From an uncultured Maribacter sp. (GTDB taxonomy: Bacteria; Bacteroidota; Bacteroidia; Flavobacteriales; Flavobacteriaceae): a stretch of 64,000 nt of DNA. Under the pieces are notes generated by a model. It was not told the DNA's origin. It saw nothing but the letters and a program-made list of their open reading frames with translations, and did not search any database. The stretch is taken from positions 124,001 through 188,000 of the forward strand of contig CANNFY010000002.1 of NCBI GenBank assembly GCA_947504045.1. Reading direction: 5' to 3'. Both the position numbers and the translations under genes were made by a program. Of the stretch, positions 9,324-19,731 are shown piece after piece; position 1 is the stretch's first letter, and each line of letters opens with the position of its first letter.

Positions 9324-10377
9324 TAAAATACACCCAGATTTTAAATTAAATGGTGTGTCGGTTAATAATTTTGATATGCCAGAAGTGGCTTATTCATATA
9401 TTAAAGAAGGAGAAGAGTTTGAAAAAGATATTGGTGTTTTTTTGCAAGATTGGATAGACTCTAATGAAACAATTGAAGTAAAAACTTCTGGTTCTACGGG
9501 TATTCCAAAAGTAATTGTTCTACATAAAAAGCATATGGTAAATTCTGCCTTAGCTACCGGAAATTATTTTAACCTTAAGCCAAAAGACAAAGCGTTATTA
9601 TGTATGTCTGCATCCTATATTGCAGGTAAAATGATGTTGGTAAGAGCCATGGTTTTAGGATTACACATAACCGCATTAGTACCATCATCTAACCCTTTAG
9701 AAAATAGTAATGAAAATTTTGAATTTTGTGCAATGGTGCCTATGCAATTACAGAATTCTATTTTAAAATTAGATAAAATTAAAACATTACTTATTGGAGG
9801 AGCACCAATGTCTACCCTATTAAGACAAAAAATTCAAAAACTAAAAACTACTGTTTTTGAAACCTATGGAATGACAGAGACAATAACACATATTGCTTTA
9901 AAAAGAGTAAATAATAACCCTGCTAAGACTTTTTCAGTTCTTTCAGGTGTTAAAATAAGTAAAGATAATAGAGGTTGTTTAGTAATTAATGCCCCAAAAA
10001 TTGGATGTTCTAGTATAGTTACAAATGATATTGTAGAATTAGTTTCTGAAACAGAATTTAATTGGTTAGGCAGAGTAGATAATGTTATTAATTCTGGAGG
10101 TATAAAGTTACATCCAGAGCAAATTGAAAATAAATTATCAAAACTAATGGATGCCAATTTTTTTGTTACAGGAGTTCCTGATGAAAAATTGGGACAAAAA
10201 TTAATACTCATAATTGAAACGGATAAAAGCACTTCAGGCTTACTATCAAAAATTAAAAATTCTATTTTATGTAATTCGTATGAAATTCCTAAAGAAGTAT
10301 ATGCAATTTCAAAATTTGTATACACAACTACCAATAAAATTCAACGTTTTAAAACACTAAAAAAGCTTAAAAAATAG
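9307..10377 (+). CDS. menE: AMP-binding protein, o-succinylbenzoate-CoA ligase
   Basis: TSGSTGIPKVI, ETYGMTET, LGRVDNVINSGGIKLHPEQIE motifs. Confidence 0.88.
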   Translation: MKLECNKIHPDFKLNGVSVNNFDMPEVAYSYIKEGEEFEKDIGVFLQDWIDSNETIEVKTSGSTGIPKVIVLHKKHMVNSALATGNYFNLKPKDKALLCMSASYIAGKMMLVRAMVLGLHITALVPSSNPLENSNENFEFCAMVPMQLQNSILKLDKIKTLLIGGAPMSTLLRQKIQKLKTTVFETYGMTETITHIALKRVNNNPAKTFSVLSGVKISKDNRGCLVINAPKIGCSSIVTNDIVELVSETEFNWLGRVDNVINSGGIKLHPEQIENKLSKLMDANFFVTGVPDEKLGQKLILIIETDKSTSGLLSKIKNSILCNSYEIPKEVYAISKFVYTTTNKIQRFKTLKKLKK

Positions 10378-10468
10378 CTTTCCCTCATTCAAAAGAATCG
10401 TTCACTCTTTCCTCATTTTTTTATTACAATCATAAGTTTAGGTTTGTTTAAACAATAAAATCAACCTT

Positions 10469-12595
10469 ATGAAAACAATTAATTTATGTACACTATTTTT
10501 TCTTATTACGTTTTATAGTAATGCACAGAAAGTAACAATTTCTGGAAATATAACAGATTACAAAAAAACACCAATTCCTGGTGTAAATGTAATAGTTAAG
10601 GGAGAAGCTGAAGGAACTCAAACAGATTTTGATGGATATTACACCTTAAATGTAGATATAGGTAAAACATTAGTTTTTAGTTATATAGGATACAAAACTA
10701 AAGAGGTTAAGATAAATAATTCTTTAGTTTTAAATATTCAAATGGAAGAGGATACAGAAACTTTAGACGAAGTTATTGTGGTTGGTTACGGAACTCAAAA
10801 GAAAAGAAGTTTAACGGGCTCAGTTGTTAGAATTCGCGGGTATTCTTCTAGTAATTATAATAGACCAACTAAAAGAGACAGGCTTAAAAATAATATAACA
10901 CAACAATTGCAAGGTAAAGTTTCAGGTGTGTCTATTACTAAGTCTTTAGGTAATGTAGAAACCTCTCCTTTAATCAAAATAAAAGATGTTAACTCTACTA
11001 AAAATAATACTTTGCCAATGTATATTATAGATGGTGTTGTGCAAGTTGATGGAGAAAATAGTTTAAATAAAATTAAAGCATCAAAAATAAAAACAACAGA
11101 AGTATACAAAGGGGCAAAAGCTAGAGCTCTTTTTGGAGAATCTGCAATAAATGGATGTGTAGTTATTACAACTAAAAAATATAAAAATAGGATAGATTAC
11201 GAGGAGGAATATGCAAAGATATCAGAAAATAAATTCAAAAAAGTTTCTTTAAATCCATTGTCGACTTTTTCAATTGATGTAGATAAAGCAGGATATAGCA
11301 ATATACGTAGAATGATTAATAATGGAAAAAACGTACCAGTAGATGCTGTAAAAGTAGAAGAGATGATTAATTACTTTAGCTATAATTATCCACAACCTAA
11401 AAAACAACATCCTTTTTCTATACAAACAGAAGTTGGTATAACACCATGGAATAAGCAAACTAAATTGGTCCGCATTGGGCTTCAAGGAAAAAAATATAAC
11501 ACTAACGAGTTACCTGCTTCTAATCTTACTTTTTTAATAGATGTTTCTGGATCTATGAATTCTGATAATAAGTTGCCTCTGCTAAAATCCGCATTTAAGT
11601 TATTAGTAAACCAACTTAGAGAAAAAGATAACGTATCCATTGTTGTTTATGCAGGCGCTGCAGGAGTTGTTTTACCACCTACTAATGGTAATCAAAAAGA
11701 AAAAATAATAGACGCGTTAAATAACTTAAATGCTGGAGGTTCCACTGCCGGCGGAGAAGGTATAAAATTGGCTTACAAATTAGCGCAAGATAATTTTAAA
11801 AAGAAAGGCAACAATCGTGTAATACTTGCAACAGATGGCGATTTTAATGTAGGTGCATCAAGTAACAAAGCTATGGAAGAGTTAATTGAAGAAAAACGAA
11901 AGTCTGGAGTATTTTTATCTGTTCTTGGTTTTGGAATGGGTAATTACAAAGATTCTAAATTGGAAATTTTAGCTGATAAAGGGAATGGTAATCATGCTTA
12001 TATAGATACTATGCAAGAGGCTCAAAAAGTATTCGGAAAAGAATTTGGAGGCACATTATACACTATAGCTAAAGATGTAAAAATTCAGGTTGAATTTAAT
12101 CCAACTAAAGTACAAGCCTATAGATTAATAGGATATGAAAATCGTTTGTTAGCTGATGAAGACTTTGTTGATGATACTAAAGATGCTGGCGAATTAGGAA
12201 GTGGCCATACGGTTACAGCTCTTTATGAAGTTATTCCGGTAGGAGTAGAATCAAAATTTATTAAAGATGTAATTCCATTAAAATATACGGATACAGTATA
12301 TAAAAATACATTTTCAGAAGAATTGTTTACCGTAAAGTTTAGATACAAGCAACCTAATAAAGAAGATAGTGTAGAAATGGTTCATATACAACCAGATACA
12401 GTGTCAACATTATCTTCTGATTTTAATTTTGCTTCTGCTGTAGCTTTATTTGGGTTAAAGCTTCGAAGATCTCAATATACCAATGGAGCAACAAAACATA
12501 AAATAATTGAGCTTGCAGAAAAGGGTAGAGGTGCAGATAAACAAGGTTATAGAGCTGAGTTTATTAGAATGGTTAATGCTAGCCTAAGTTTGTAA
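10469..12595 (+). CDS. VWA domain protein with carboxypeptidase-D-regulatory-like and TonB-plug-like N-terminus, YfbK-like C-terminus
   Basis: Signal peptide; VTISGNITDYKKTPIPGVNVIVKGEAEGTQTDFDGYYTL; KRSLTGSVVRI...MYIIDGV plug-like; FLIDVSGSMNSDNKLPLLKSAFKLLV VWA MIDAS; C-terminal YfbK-like region. Confidence 0.85.
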   Translation: MKTINLCTLFFLITFYSNAQKVTISGNITDYKKTPIPGVNVIVKGEAEGTQTDFDGYYTLNVDIGKTLVFSYIGYKTKEVKINNSLVLNIQMEEDTETLDEVIVVGYGTQKKRSLTGSVVRIRGYSSSNYNRPTKRDRLKNNITQQLQGKVSGVSITKSLGNVETSPLIKIKDVNSTKNNTLPMYIIDGVVQVDGENSLNKIKASKIKTTEVYKGAKARALFGESAINGCVVITTKKYKNRIDYEEEYAKISENKFKKVSLNPLSTFSIDVDKAGYSNIRRMINNGKNVPVDAVKVEEMINYFSYNYPQPKKQHPFSIQTEVGITPWNKQTKLVRIGLQGKKYNTNELPASNLTFLIDVSGSMNSDNKLPLLKSAFKLLVNQLREKDNVSIVVYAGAAGVVLPPTNGNQKEKIIDALNNLNAGGSTAGGEGIKLAYKLAQDNFKKKGNNRVILATDGDFNVGASSNKAMEELIEEKRKSGVFLSVLGFGMGNYKDSKLEILADKGNGNHAYIDTMQEAQKVFGKEFGGTLYTIAKDVKIQVEFNPTKVQAYRLIGYENRLLADEDFVDDTKDAGELGSGHTVTALYEVIPVGVESKFIKDVIPLKYTDTVYKNTFSEELFTVKFRYKQPNKEDSVEMVHIQPDTVSTLSSDFNFASAVALFGLKLRRSQYTNGATKHKIIELAEKGRGADKQGYRAEFIRMVNASLSL

Positions 12596-12611
12596 AAGTG
12601 TATTTAAACTA

Positions 12612-12650
12612 TAAAAAAAGAGCAACCCAATTAGGGTTGCTCTTTTTTAG
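12612..12650. terminator. bidirectional rho-independent terminator
   Basis: aaaaaaagagcaaccc-aatta-gggttgctctttttt between convergent genes. Confidence 0.9.
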
Positions 12651-12674
12651 TTTACTATATATAAAATACTTTTT

Positions 12675-14303
12675 TTAAACCTGTAAAACCCCCATATTAA
12701 AAGGGTTTTCTATAGGGGCGTGGTTTGCCGCCTCAATACCCATAGAAATCCATTTTCTAGTATCAAGAGGATCTATAATGGCATCTGTCCAAAGGCGAGA
12801 GGCTGCATAATAAGGAGAAACCTGATTATCATATTTGTCTTTAATTTTAGAGAATAATTCTGCTTCTTTTTCAGGAGTTATTTCTTCTCCTTTTTTCTTT
12901 AAAGATGATTTTTCTATTTGTAAAAGTACTTTAGCAGCAGAGTTTCCACTCATTACAGCTAGTTCTGCACTTGGCCAAGCAGCAATTAACCTTGGGTCAT
13001 AGGCTTTTCCGCACATGGCATAATTACCAGCACCATAACTATTACCAATTACTATAGTAAATTTTGGTACTACAGAGTTACTTACGGCATTTACCATTTT
13101 AGCACCGTCTTTAATAATACCACCATGTTCACTTTTGCTGCCTACCATAAAACCAGTAACATCTTGAAGAAAAACAAGAGGAATTTTCTTTTGGTTGCAA
13201 TTGGCAATAAAACGGGTTGCTTTGTCTGCAGAGTCGGAATATATAACCCCTCCAAATTGCATTTCACCTTTTGTGGTTTTTACCACTTTACGTTGGTTAG
13301 CAACAATACCTACAGCCCAACCATCTATTCTTGCATAGCCTGTTAAAATTGTTTTTCCATAGCCTTCTTTATATTGTTCAAAATCAGAGTTATCTACTAA
13401 CCTTTTAATTATTTCTACCATATCATATTGCTCGTGGCGAGCTGCTGGTAGTAAACCATATATATCTTCAGGGTTTTCTTTTGGTTCTATTGTTTTGCTT
13501 CTATTGTAGCCAGCTTTTTCAAAATCCCCAATTTTATCCATAATACTTTTTATAGTATCTAAAGCTGAAGCATCGTTTTTTTCTTTATAATCTGTAACGC
13601 CACTAATTTCGCAATGTGTAGACGCACCACCTAGTGTTTCGTTATCAATTTGTTCTCCAATAGCAGCCTTAACTAGGTAACTACCCGCAAGAAAAATACT
13701 TGCAGTTTTATCTACAATTAAAGCTTCATCACTCATAATTGGTAAATAAGCACCACCAGCAACACAACTACCCATAACAGCAGATATTTGTGTAATACCC
13801 ATACTGCTCATTTTGGCATTATTTCTGAAAATACGTCCAAAATGCTCTTTATCAGGAAAAATTTCATCTTGTAATGGCAGATACACCCCAGCACTATCTA
13901 CAAGGTAAATAATTGGTAATCTATTTTCAATAGCAATTTCTTGTGCTCTTAAATTCTTTTTTGCTGTAATAGGAAACCATGCTCCTGCTTTTACAGTAGC
14001 ATCATTTGCTACAACAATGCATTGCTTGCCAGAAACATACCCTAGTTTAATAATAACACCACCAGAAGGGCAACCGCCATGCTCTTTATACATGTCTTCT
14101 CCTACAACAGCGCCAATTTCAATACTATTTTTTTTATCATCTAACAAATAGTTTATGCGTTCTCTTGCGGTCATTTTACCAAGAGCATGTTGTTTTTCTA
14201 TTCTAGATTTACCGCCACCTAATTTTATTTTTGCAAGTCTTTTTCTTAGCTGCGATAAAAGTAATTTATTGTGGTCTTCGTTTTTGTTGAAGGTTAAATC
14301 CAT
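12675..14303 (-). CDS. acyl-CoA carboxylase subunit beta (carboxyltransferase, MCC/PCC-like)
   Basis: 542-aa ORF with carboxyltransferase motifs: KMTARERINYLLD, VDSAGVYLPLQ, GNSYGAGNYAMCGKAYDPRL. Confidence 0.92.
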   Translation of the reverse strand: MDLTFNKNEDHNKLLLSQLRKRLAKIKLGGGKSRIEKQHALGKMTARERINYLLDDKKNSIEIGAVVGEDMYKEHGGCPSGGVIIKLGYVSGKQCIVVANDATVKAGAWFPITAKKNLRAQEIAIENRLPIIYLVDSAGVYLPLQDEIFPDKEHFGRIFRNNAKMSSMGITQISAVMGSCVAGGAYLPIMSDEALIVDKTASIFLAGSYLVKAAIGEQIDNETLGGASTHCEISGVTDYKEKNDASALDTIKSIMDKIGDFEKAGYNRSKTIEPKENPEDIYGLLPAARHEQYDMVEIIKRLVDNSDFEQYKEGYGKTILTGYARIDGWAVGIVANQRKVVKTTKGEMQFGGVIYSDSADKATRFIANCNQKKIPLVFLQDVTGFMVGSKSEHGGIIKDGAKMVNAVSNSVVPKFTIVIGNSYGAGNYAMCGKAYDPRLIAAWPSAELAVMSGNSAAKVLLQIEKSSLKKKGEEITPEKEAELFSKIKDKYDNQVSPYYAASRLWTDAIIDPLDTRKWISMGIEAANHAPIENPFNMGVLQV

Positions 14304-14389
14304 TCGCTAATATTTGTTAATTTGTAAGCATAAAGATAAGGAGTAAAATTGATTACATTTGATAAAATTAAAAAACAGAAAATAGAATT

Positions 14390-15364
14390 ATGGTACAATG
14401 GGGTATTGTTGGTTGTGGAAATATTGCAAATAAATTTGCATCAGATTTAAAACTTGTACCTAATGCAAATATACAAGCTGTAGCATCTAGAAATTTAGAT
14501 AAAGCTAAAATTTTTGCTGATAATGTTAATGCGGCACACGCATACGGTAGTTATGAAGAGTTATTTAAAGATAAAAATGTAACTGTAGTTTATATAGCAA
14601 CTCCTCATAATAATCATGCCGATTTAAGCATACAAGCCATGAAAAATGGTAAGCATGTTTTATGTGAAAAGCCTTTAGGAATTAATGAGACTCAAGTAAA
14701 GGCAATGGTAAATATGTCAAAAAAAAATAATGTTTTTTTAATGGAAGGCTTATGGTCTAGATTTAACCCTACTATAAAAAAAGTTAAACATTTAATACAA
14801 GAAGGAGAGATTGGAGACCTACATTATTTAAAAGCCGATTTTGCATTTTATGGATTACATAAAGATAAAAACGGACGATTATTAAATATAGACTTAGCAG
14901 GTGGCTCTTTATTAGATATTGGACTTTATCCTGTTTTTTTAGCTTATTTATTTTTAGGTAAACCAAAAAAAATAATGGCCACGTCTAATTTTTATAGTAC
15001 AGGAATAGAAGTGCAAACTTCTATAATTTTTCATTATAAAAATGCACAAGCAATATTATATTCTGGCTTAAACTCTACTACAGAAACCTCTGCAGAATTT
15101 TCAGGATCAAAAGGGTCTATTAAAATACCAACCAGATGGCATGAAGCACAATCTTATATATTAAATTCATCTGAAAAAACTACTTCTGTTTCTATGCCTA
15201 CAAAAGGCAATGGTTTTACATATGAAATAGAGGAAGTGCAAAATTGTATTTTAGAAAATAAAATAGAAAGTAAACTGTGGAGTCATCAAAATAGTATAGA
15301 TTTAGCATATCTATTAGACACTATTCGTAAAGAAGCTGGCGTAATCTTTCCTTTTGAAGAATAA
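14390..15364 (+). CDS. Gfo/Idh/MocA family oxidoreductase
   Basis: GIVGCGNIANKFASDL and HVLCEKPLGIN. Confidence 0.92.
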   Translation: MVQWGIVGCGNIANKFASDLKLVPNANIQAVASRNLDKAKIFADNVNAAHAYGSYEELFKDKNVTVVYIATPHNNHADLSIQAMKNGKHVLCEKPLGINETQVKAMVNMSKKNNVFLMEGLWSRFNPTIKKVKHLIQEGEIGDLHYLKADFAFYGLHKDKNGRLLNIDLAGGSLLDIGLYPVFLAYLFLGKPKKIMATSNFYSTGIEVQTSIIFHYKNAQAILYSGLNSTTETSAEFSGSKGSIKIPTRWHEAQSYILNSSEKTTSVSMPTKGNGFTYEIEEVQNCILENKIESKLWSHQNSIDLAYLLDTIRKEAGVIFPFEE

Positions 15365-15436
15365 AATGAGTGTTTCATATATAAATATTGGAATTTTTCC
15401 GATATTTGAAGTTACCAAAAACTAAACCAAAAAACT

Positions 15437-15619
15437 ATGGAAATGAATAAGAATACCGTACTTGCGTGGGCAACATTTATTATGATATTTGTAGGATTAG
15501 CACTTATTGCACTTGGTGCCTTTAAATATAGAGAAGTATCAGGAATAGGATTTGCATCTGTAGGTATTGGTTTTTTTGCTATTGCATGGGTTTTTAATGC
15601 TTTAAAAGGTAGAGTTTAA
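15437..15619 (+). CDS. small two-TM membrane protein (CAL67264-like family, from memory)
   Basis: 60 aa MEMNKNTVLAWATFIMIFVGLALIALGAFKYREVSGIGFASVGIGFFAIAWVFNALKGRV; immediately upstream of ettA. Confidence 0.75.
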   Translation: MEMNKNTVLAWATFIMIFVGLALIALGAFKYREVSGIGFASVGIGFFAIAWVFNALKGRV

Positions 15620-15655
15620 TAATTTTTCACTTTTCATTTACGATAAATAGATAAT

Positions 15656-17347
15656 ATGTCTGACGATAAGAAAGTAATTTTCTCCATGTCTGGGGTTTCA
15701 AAAACTTTTAAAACAGCAAATACTCCAGTATTAAAAAATATATATTTAAGCTTTTTCTACGGAGCCAAAATAGGAATATTAGGTCTTAATGGTTCTGGTA
15801 AATCTACCTTGTTAAAAATTATTGCAGGTGTAGATAAAAATTTTCAAGGAGATGTAGTTTTTTCTCCTGGTTATAATGTTGGTTATTTAGAGCAAGAACC
15901 ACAACTAGACGAAAATAAAACTGTACTAGAGGTTGTAAAAGAAGGTGTAGCAGAAACCGTAGCTATATTAGATGAATACAATAGTATTAATGACCAATTT
16001 GGTTTAGAAGAAGTATATTCTGATGCGGATAAGATGGATAAGTTAATGGCAAGACAAGCTGTTTTACAAGACCAAATTGACGCTTCTAATGCTTGGGAAC
16101 TAGATACCAAATTAGAAATTGCAATGGATGCCTTACGTACACCAGACTCAGATAAAAAAATAGGAGTACTTTCTGGAGGAGAAAGAAGGCGTGTAGCTTT
16201 GTGTAGATTGTTATTGCAAGAACCTGAAATATTATTACTAGATGAACCAACTAACCACTTAGATGCAGAATCTGTACATTGGTTAGAACACCATTTAGCT
16301 CAGTATAAAGGTACGGTTATAGCAGTAACGCACGATAGATACTTTTTGGATAATGTTGCCGGATGGATTTTAGAATTAGATAGAGGAGAAGGTATTCCTT
16401 GGAAAGGAAACTATTCTTCATGGTTAGATCAAAAATCTAAACGTTTAGCACAAGAGAGCAAAACAGCATCTAAAAGACAGAAAACATTAGAACGAGAGTT
16501 GGAATGGGTGCGCCAAGGAGCTAAAGGAAGACAAACAAAGCAAAAAGCGCGTTTAAAAAATTACGATAAATTAATGAGTCAAGATCAAAAACAACTTGAC
16601 GAAAAATTAGAAATATATATTCCTAATGGTCCAAGATTAGGAACCAATGTAATTGAAGCCACAGGTGTAAGTAAAGCTTATGGCGATAAATTACTTTATG
16701 AAGATTTAAAATTTAATCTTCCTCAGGCTGGTATTGTTGGTATTATTGGCCCCAACGGTGCTGGTAAAACTACTATTTTTAGAATGATTATGGGAGAGGA
16801 AACTCCTGATAAAGGAGAGTTTGTTGTTGGAGAAACAGCAAAGATTGCCTATGTGGATCAGAGCCATTCTAATATAGATCCAGAAAAAACAATTTGGCAA
16901 AATTTTAGTGATGAGCAAGAGTTGGTAATGATGGGGGGCAGACAAGTAAACTCTAGAGCTTATTTAAGTAGATTTAATTTTTCTGGTAGCGAGCAAAATA
17001 AGAAAGTAAGTATGCTTTCTGGTGGAGAGCGTAACCGTTTGCATTTAGCTATGACACTTAAAGAAGAAGGTAATGTTTTGCTATTAGATGAACCTACCAA
17101 CGATTTAGATGTTAATACTTTAAGAGCTTTAGAAGAGGGTCTAGAAAATTTTGCTGGTTGTGCAGTAGTTATTTCGCATGACCGTTGGTTTTTAGATCGT
17201 ATTTGTACGCATATATTAGCTTTTGAAGGAGACTCTCAGGTGTACTTTTTTGAAGGTTCTTTTTCTGATTATGAAGAAAATAAGAAATCTCGTTTAGGTG
17301 GCGATTTAATGCCTAAACGTATTAAGTATAAAAAACTTATTCGATAA
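15656..17347 (+). CDS. ettA: energy-dependent translational throttle protein EttA (ABC-F)
   Basis: Two ABC domains (GLNGSGKSTLL, LSGGERRRVALCRLL; GPNGAGKTT, LSGGERNRLHLA) plus arm/linker. Confidence 0.95.
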   Translation: MSDDKKVIFSMSGVSKTFKTANTPVLKNIYLSFFYGAKIGILGLNGSGKSTLLKIIAGVDKNFQGDVVFSPGYNVGYLEQEPQLDENKTVLEVVKEGVAETVAILDEYNSINDQFGLEEVYSDADKMDKLMARQAVLQDQIDASNAWELDTKLEIAMDALRTPDSDKKIGVLSGGERRRVALCRLLLQEPEILLLDEPTNHLDAESVHWLEHHLAQYKGTVIAVTHDRYFLDNVAGWILELDRGEGIPWKGNYSSWLDQKSKRLAQESKTASKRQKTLERELEWVRQGAKGRQTKQKARLKNYDKLMSQDQKQLDEKLEIYIPNGPRLGTNVIEATGVSKAYGDKLLYEDLKFNLPQAGIVGIIGPNGAGKTTIFRMIMGEETPDKGEFVVGETAKIAYVDQSHSNIDPEKTIWQNFSDEQELVMMGGRQVNSRAYLSRFNFSGSEQNKKVSMLSGGERNRLHLAMTLKEEGNVLLLDEPTNDLDVNTLRALEEGLENFAGCAVVISHDRWFLDRICTHILAFEGDSQVYFFEGSFSDYEENKKSRLGGDLMPKRIKYKKLIR

Positions 17348-17377
17348 AAAAAAAGCCCGCATTTGCGGGCTTTTTAT
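17345..17377. terminator. bidirectional rho-independent terminator
   Basis: aaaaaaaagcccgc-att-tgcgggctttttatt between convergent genes. Confidence 0.9.
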
Positions 17378-17378
17378 T

Positions 17379-18155
17379 CTAATAGTCATTATTAGGGTAC
17401 CAATCTAATTGTATAACTTCTATTTTTGAGTTATTCTTTTGTACTATTTTTTTAAATTTAGCAACATCACTTACATTAGGTTTGCCTCGGTAATGATATG
17501 GGTAAACTTGTTTTGGCTTAAACTCTAATACTGCAGAGGCAGCACTTTCCTCTGTCATTGTATACGGTAGGTTCATGCAAATAAATGCTTTGTCTATATT
17601 TTGTAAAGCTCGCATTTCTGGAATATCTTCTGTATCTCCAGAAAAATAAATACGCTCTTTATTTATGGTAAGAAGATAGCCGTTGCCGCGTCCTTTTTGA
17701 TGAAATTTTAATGCTTCTTCTCTAAGATTATACATTGGAATAGCTTTAATATTTATTCCTTTAAAATCTTTAGACTCTCCATTGTTTACTATGTTAGTTA
17801 TTCCTTTTAATTTTTCTGGTAATTTATCGGCTACTGCCTTTGGGGCAATAATTATTGCTTTATTAAGAGGAAGACTTTCTAAGGTTTCAATATTTAAATG
17901 GTCTCCATGAATATCTGTTATTAAAATTATATCAGGGTCTTTTTGGTTTATAAAAGCTTTTGCACCTCCAACGGGATCTATGTATAATGTAGTGTTATCA
18001 GTTTCTAATACAGCACTAGCATGTTCAATAGGAATTATATTTATATTATTTTTTGTAGTTTTTGGTATTTCTTCTTTTTTTAAAGAATTGTTTTTAGGTT
18101 TTTCTTTACAAGCAATAACAAAAAAACATAAGGCAATTGAGAATACTGTTTTCAT
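17379..18155 (-). CDS. MBL-fold metal-dependent hydrolase, lipoprotein (UlaG-like)
   Basis: Lipoprotein signal MKTVFSIALCFFVIAC; ITDIHGDHLN and FSGDTED motifs. Confidence 0.85.
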   Translation of the reverse strand: MKTVFSIALCFFVIACKEKPKNNSLKKEEIPKTTKNNINIIPIEHASAVLETDNTTLYIDPVGGAKAFINQKDPDIILITDIHGDHLNIETLESLPLNKAIIIAPKAVADKLPEKLKGITNIVNNGESKDFKGINIKAIPMYNLREEALKFHQKGRGNGYLLTINKERIYFSGDTEDIPEMRALQNIDKAFICMNLPYTMTEESAASAVLEFKPKQVYPYHYRGKPNVSDVAKFKKIVQKNNSKIEVIQLDWYPNNDY

Positions 18156-18156
18156 C

Positions 18157-18657
18157 TTATTTAGTTTTATTAAGTTGTTTTGGGGTATTTACTACTAATT
18201 CCATTTTTACATCACTCCTTACATAGGGTAAATCTTTTTCTAATGCTACATGTTTAAAACCATATTTTTTATAAATATGAAGCGCACTATCTAATTTTGT
18301 ACTAGAGTATAGTATTATTTTTGTCCAGTTGTTTTTTTGCGCAAAATTTATAGCAAACTCTATAAGTTTTTGCCCAATTTTTAGGCCTTGGTAATTAGGA
18401 GCAACCGCCATTTTTCCTAATTCATAATTAGAATTGTCTAATTTAATAAACGAAAAACAACCAACAATATTAGTCTGGTATTTTGCCATAAAAATATAAC
18501 CCCCAGGCTTAATAATAGCTTCTTCGCAATTATCTAATAGTTTAGAGTCTTTATCTTCTACATGAAAATATTTATTTAACCAGGTTATATTTAAATCTTT
18601 AAACGCTTTAGCATACTCAGGTTTATATGGTATAATTTGTAAGCTCATTTTATGCAA
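18157..18657 (-). CDS. GNAT family N-acetyltransferase
   Basis: ELGKMAVAPNYQGLKIGQKLIEFAINFAQKN acetyl-CoA binding motif. Confidence 0.9.
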   Translation of the reverse strand: MHKMSLQIIPYKPEYAKAFKDLNITWLNKYFHVEDKDSKLLDNCEEAIIKPGGYIFMAKYQTNIVGCFSFIKLDNSNYELGKMAVAPNYQGLKIGQKLIEFAINFAQKNNWTKIILYSSTKLDSALHIYKKYGFKHVALEKDLPYVRSDVKMELVVNTPKQLNKTK

Positions 18658-18812
18658 TTACTGTATTTTATTAAAGGTATAGAATTCATGTAAATAAAAA
18701 TAATTACAATTTTTTTTAACAAAAAAAATCTAAAACTGGTTTTCCTGCGTATATTTAAAAAACAAAACAACCAAAATTAAGAATTAAACAAGGTTAATTA
18801 ATTTTTTACATT

Positions 18813-19700
18813 ATGAGTGAATCTAAAAATAACAACGGTTTAAAAGTATTAGCAGGATTATTAGGAGTAATTCTTTTAGGAACTATTATTTATACTGTTA
18901 GTCTTTACCAAGAAAAGAAAAAGACAGAAACAGTTTTAACTAAAGAAAAAGAACTAGTAGTTGAAGATTTAAATAGTTTAAAGTCTGAATATGATAAAGC
19001 TATTTTAGAAAGCAATGCAACTAATGAGGAATTAGTAACTGCAAGAGATAATATTGCAAAATATATAGATTCTGTAAAATCTATGAAAGGGGATATAGCT
19101 TCTTTATCTAGATACAGAAGACAAGTAGGGGTTTTAAAAGCTGAAAGAGCTAAGTTATTAAAACAAGTAGATTCTCTTACACGTTCTAATACGCTAATTG
19201 CTATGCAAAGAGACAGTACGTATGTTGAGTTAGAAAAGCAAACTGTTTTTAATGATTCTTTAGTAGTACAAAACACACAATTAGCAGATGTAGTTGAAAA
19301 AGGTTCTGCATTAAACTTATCTAAGTTTTCTGTTGATGCTGTTAAAGAACGTAATAGTGGTAAATTAGTTTCTACATCAAGAGCAGGAAGAACAGATAAA
19401 TTTAAAATATGTTTTACAGTTGCAGATAATGTAATTGCTGGAGCTGGTGATAGAGAGTTTTTCTTAGAAGTGTTAGACCCACAGGGTAATGTTTTAGGAG
19501 AAAGTTATTCTAAAACTAATGAGTCTGGAGCATCCGTTACATATAGTAAATCTACTAGTTTTTATTATGAAAATAAATCTCTAGATGTTTGCGATTATAT
19601 TAACAAACCAGCGGGAGATTTCCAAAAAGGAAATCATATGGTAAATGTTTATGATGATAAATTGAAATTATTAGGAACTTCTAAGTTCACTTTAAAGTAA
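18813..19700 (+). CDS. hypothetical membrane-anchored coiled-coil protein
   Basis: 295-aa ORF; N-terminal TM, long coiled coil, C-terminal globular domain. Confidence 0.8.
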   Translation: MSESKNNNGLKVLAGLLGVILLGTIIYTVSLYQEKKKTETVLTKEKELVVEDLNSLKSEYDKAILESNATNEELVTARDNIAKYIDSVKSMKGDIASLSRYRRQVGVLKAERAKLLKQVDSLTRSNTLIAMQRDSTYVELEKQTVFNDSLVVQNTQLADVVEKGSALNLSKFSVDAVKERNSGKLVSTSRAGRTDKFKICFTVADNVIAGAGDREFFLEVLDPQGNVLGESYSKTNESGASVTYSKSTSFYYENKSLDVCDYINKPAGDFQKGNHMVNVYDDKLKLLGTSKFTLK

Positions 19701-19731
19701 TAAGAAGATAACACACTATCCATTAATATTT

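Noticed and set aside
9864-10334. 156-aa minus-strand ORF within menE
   Set aside because: Shadow of a conserved AMP-binding protein frame; no independent support.
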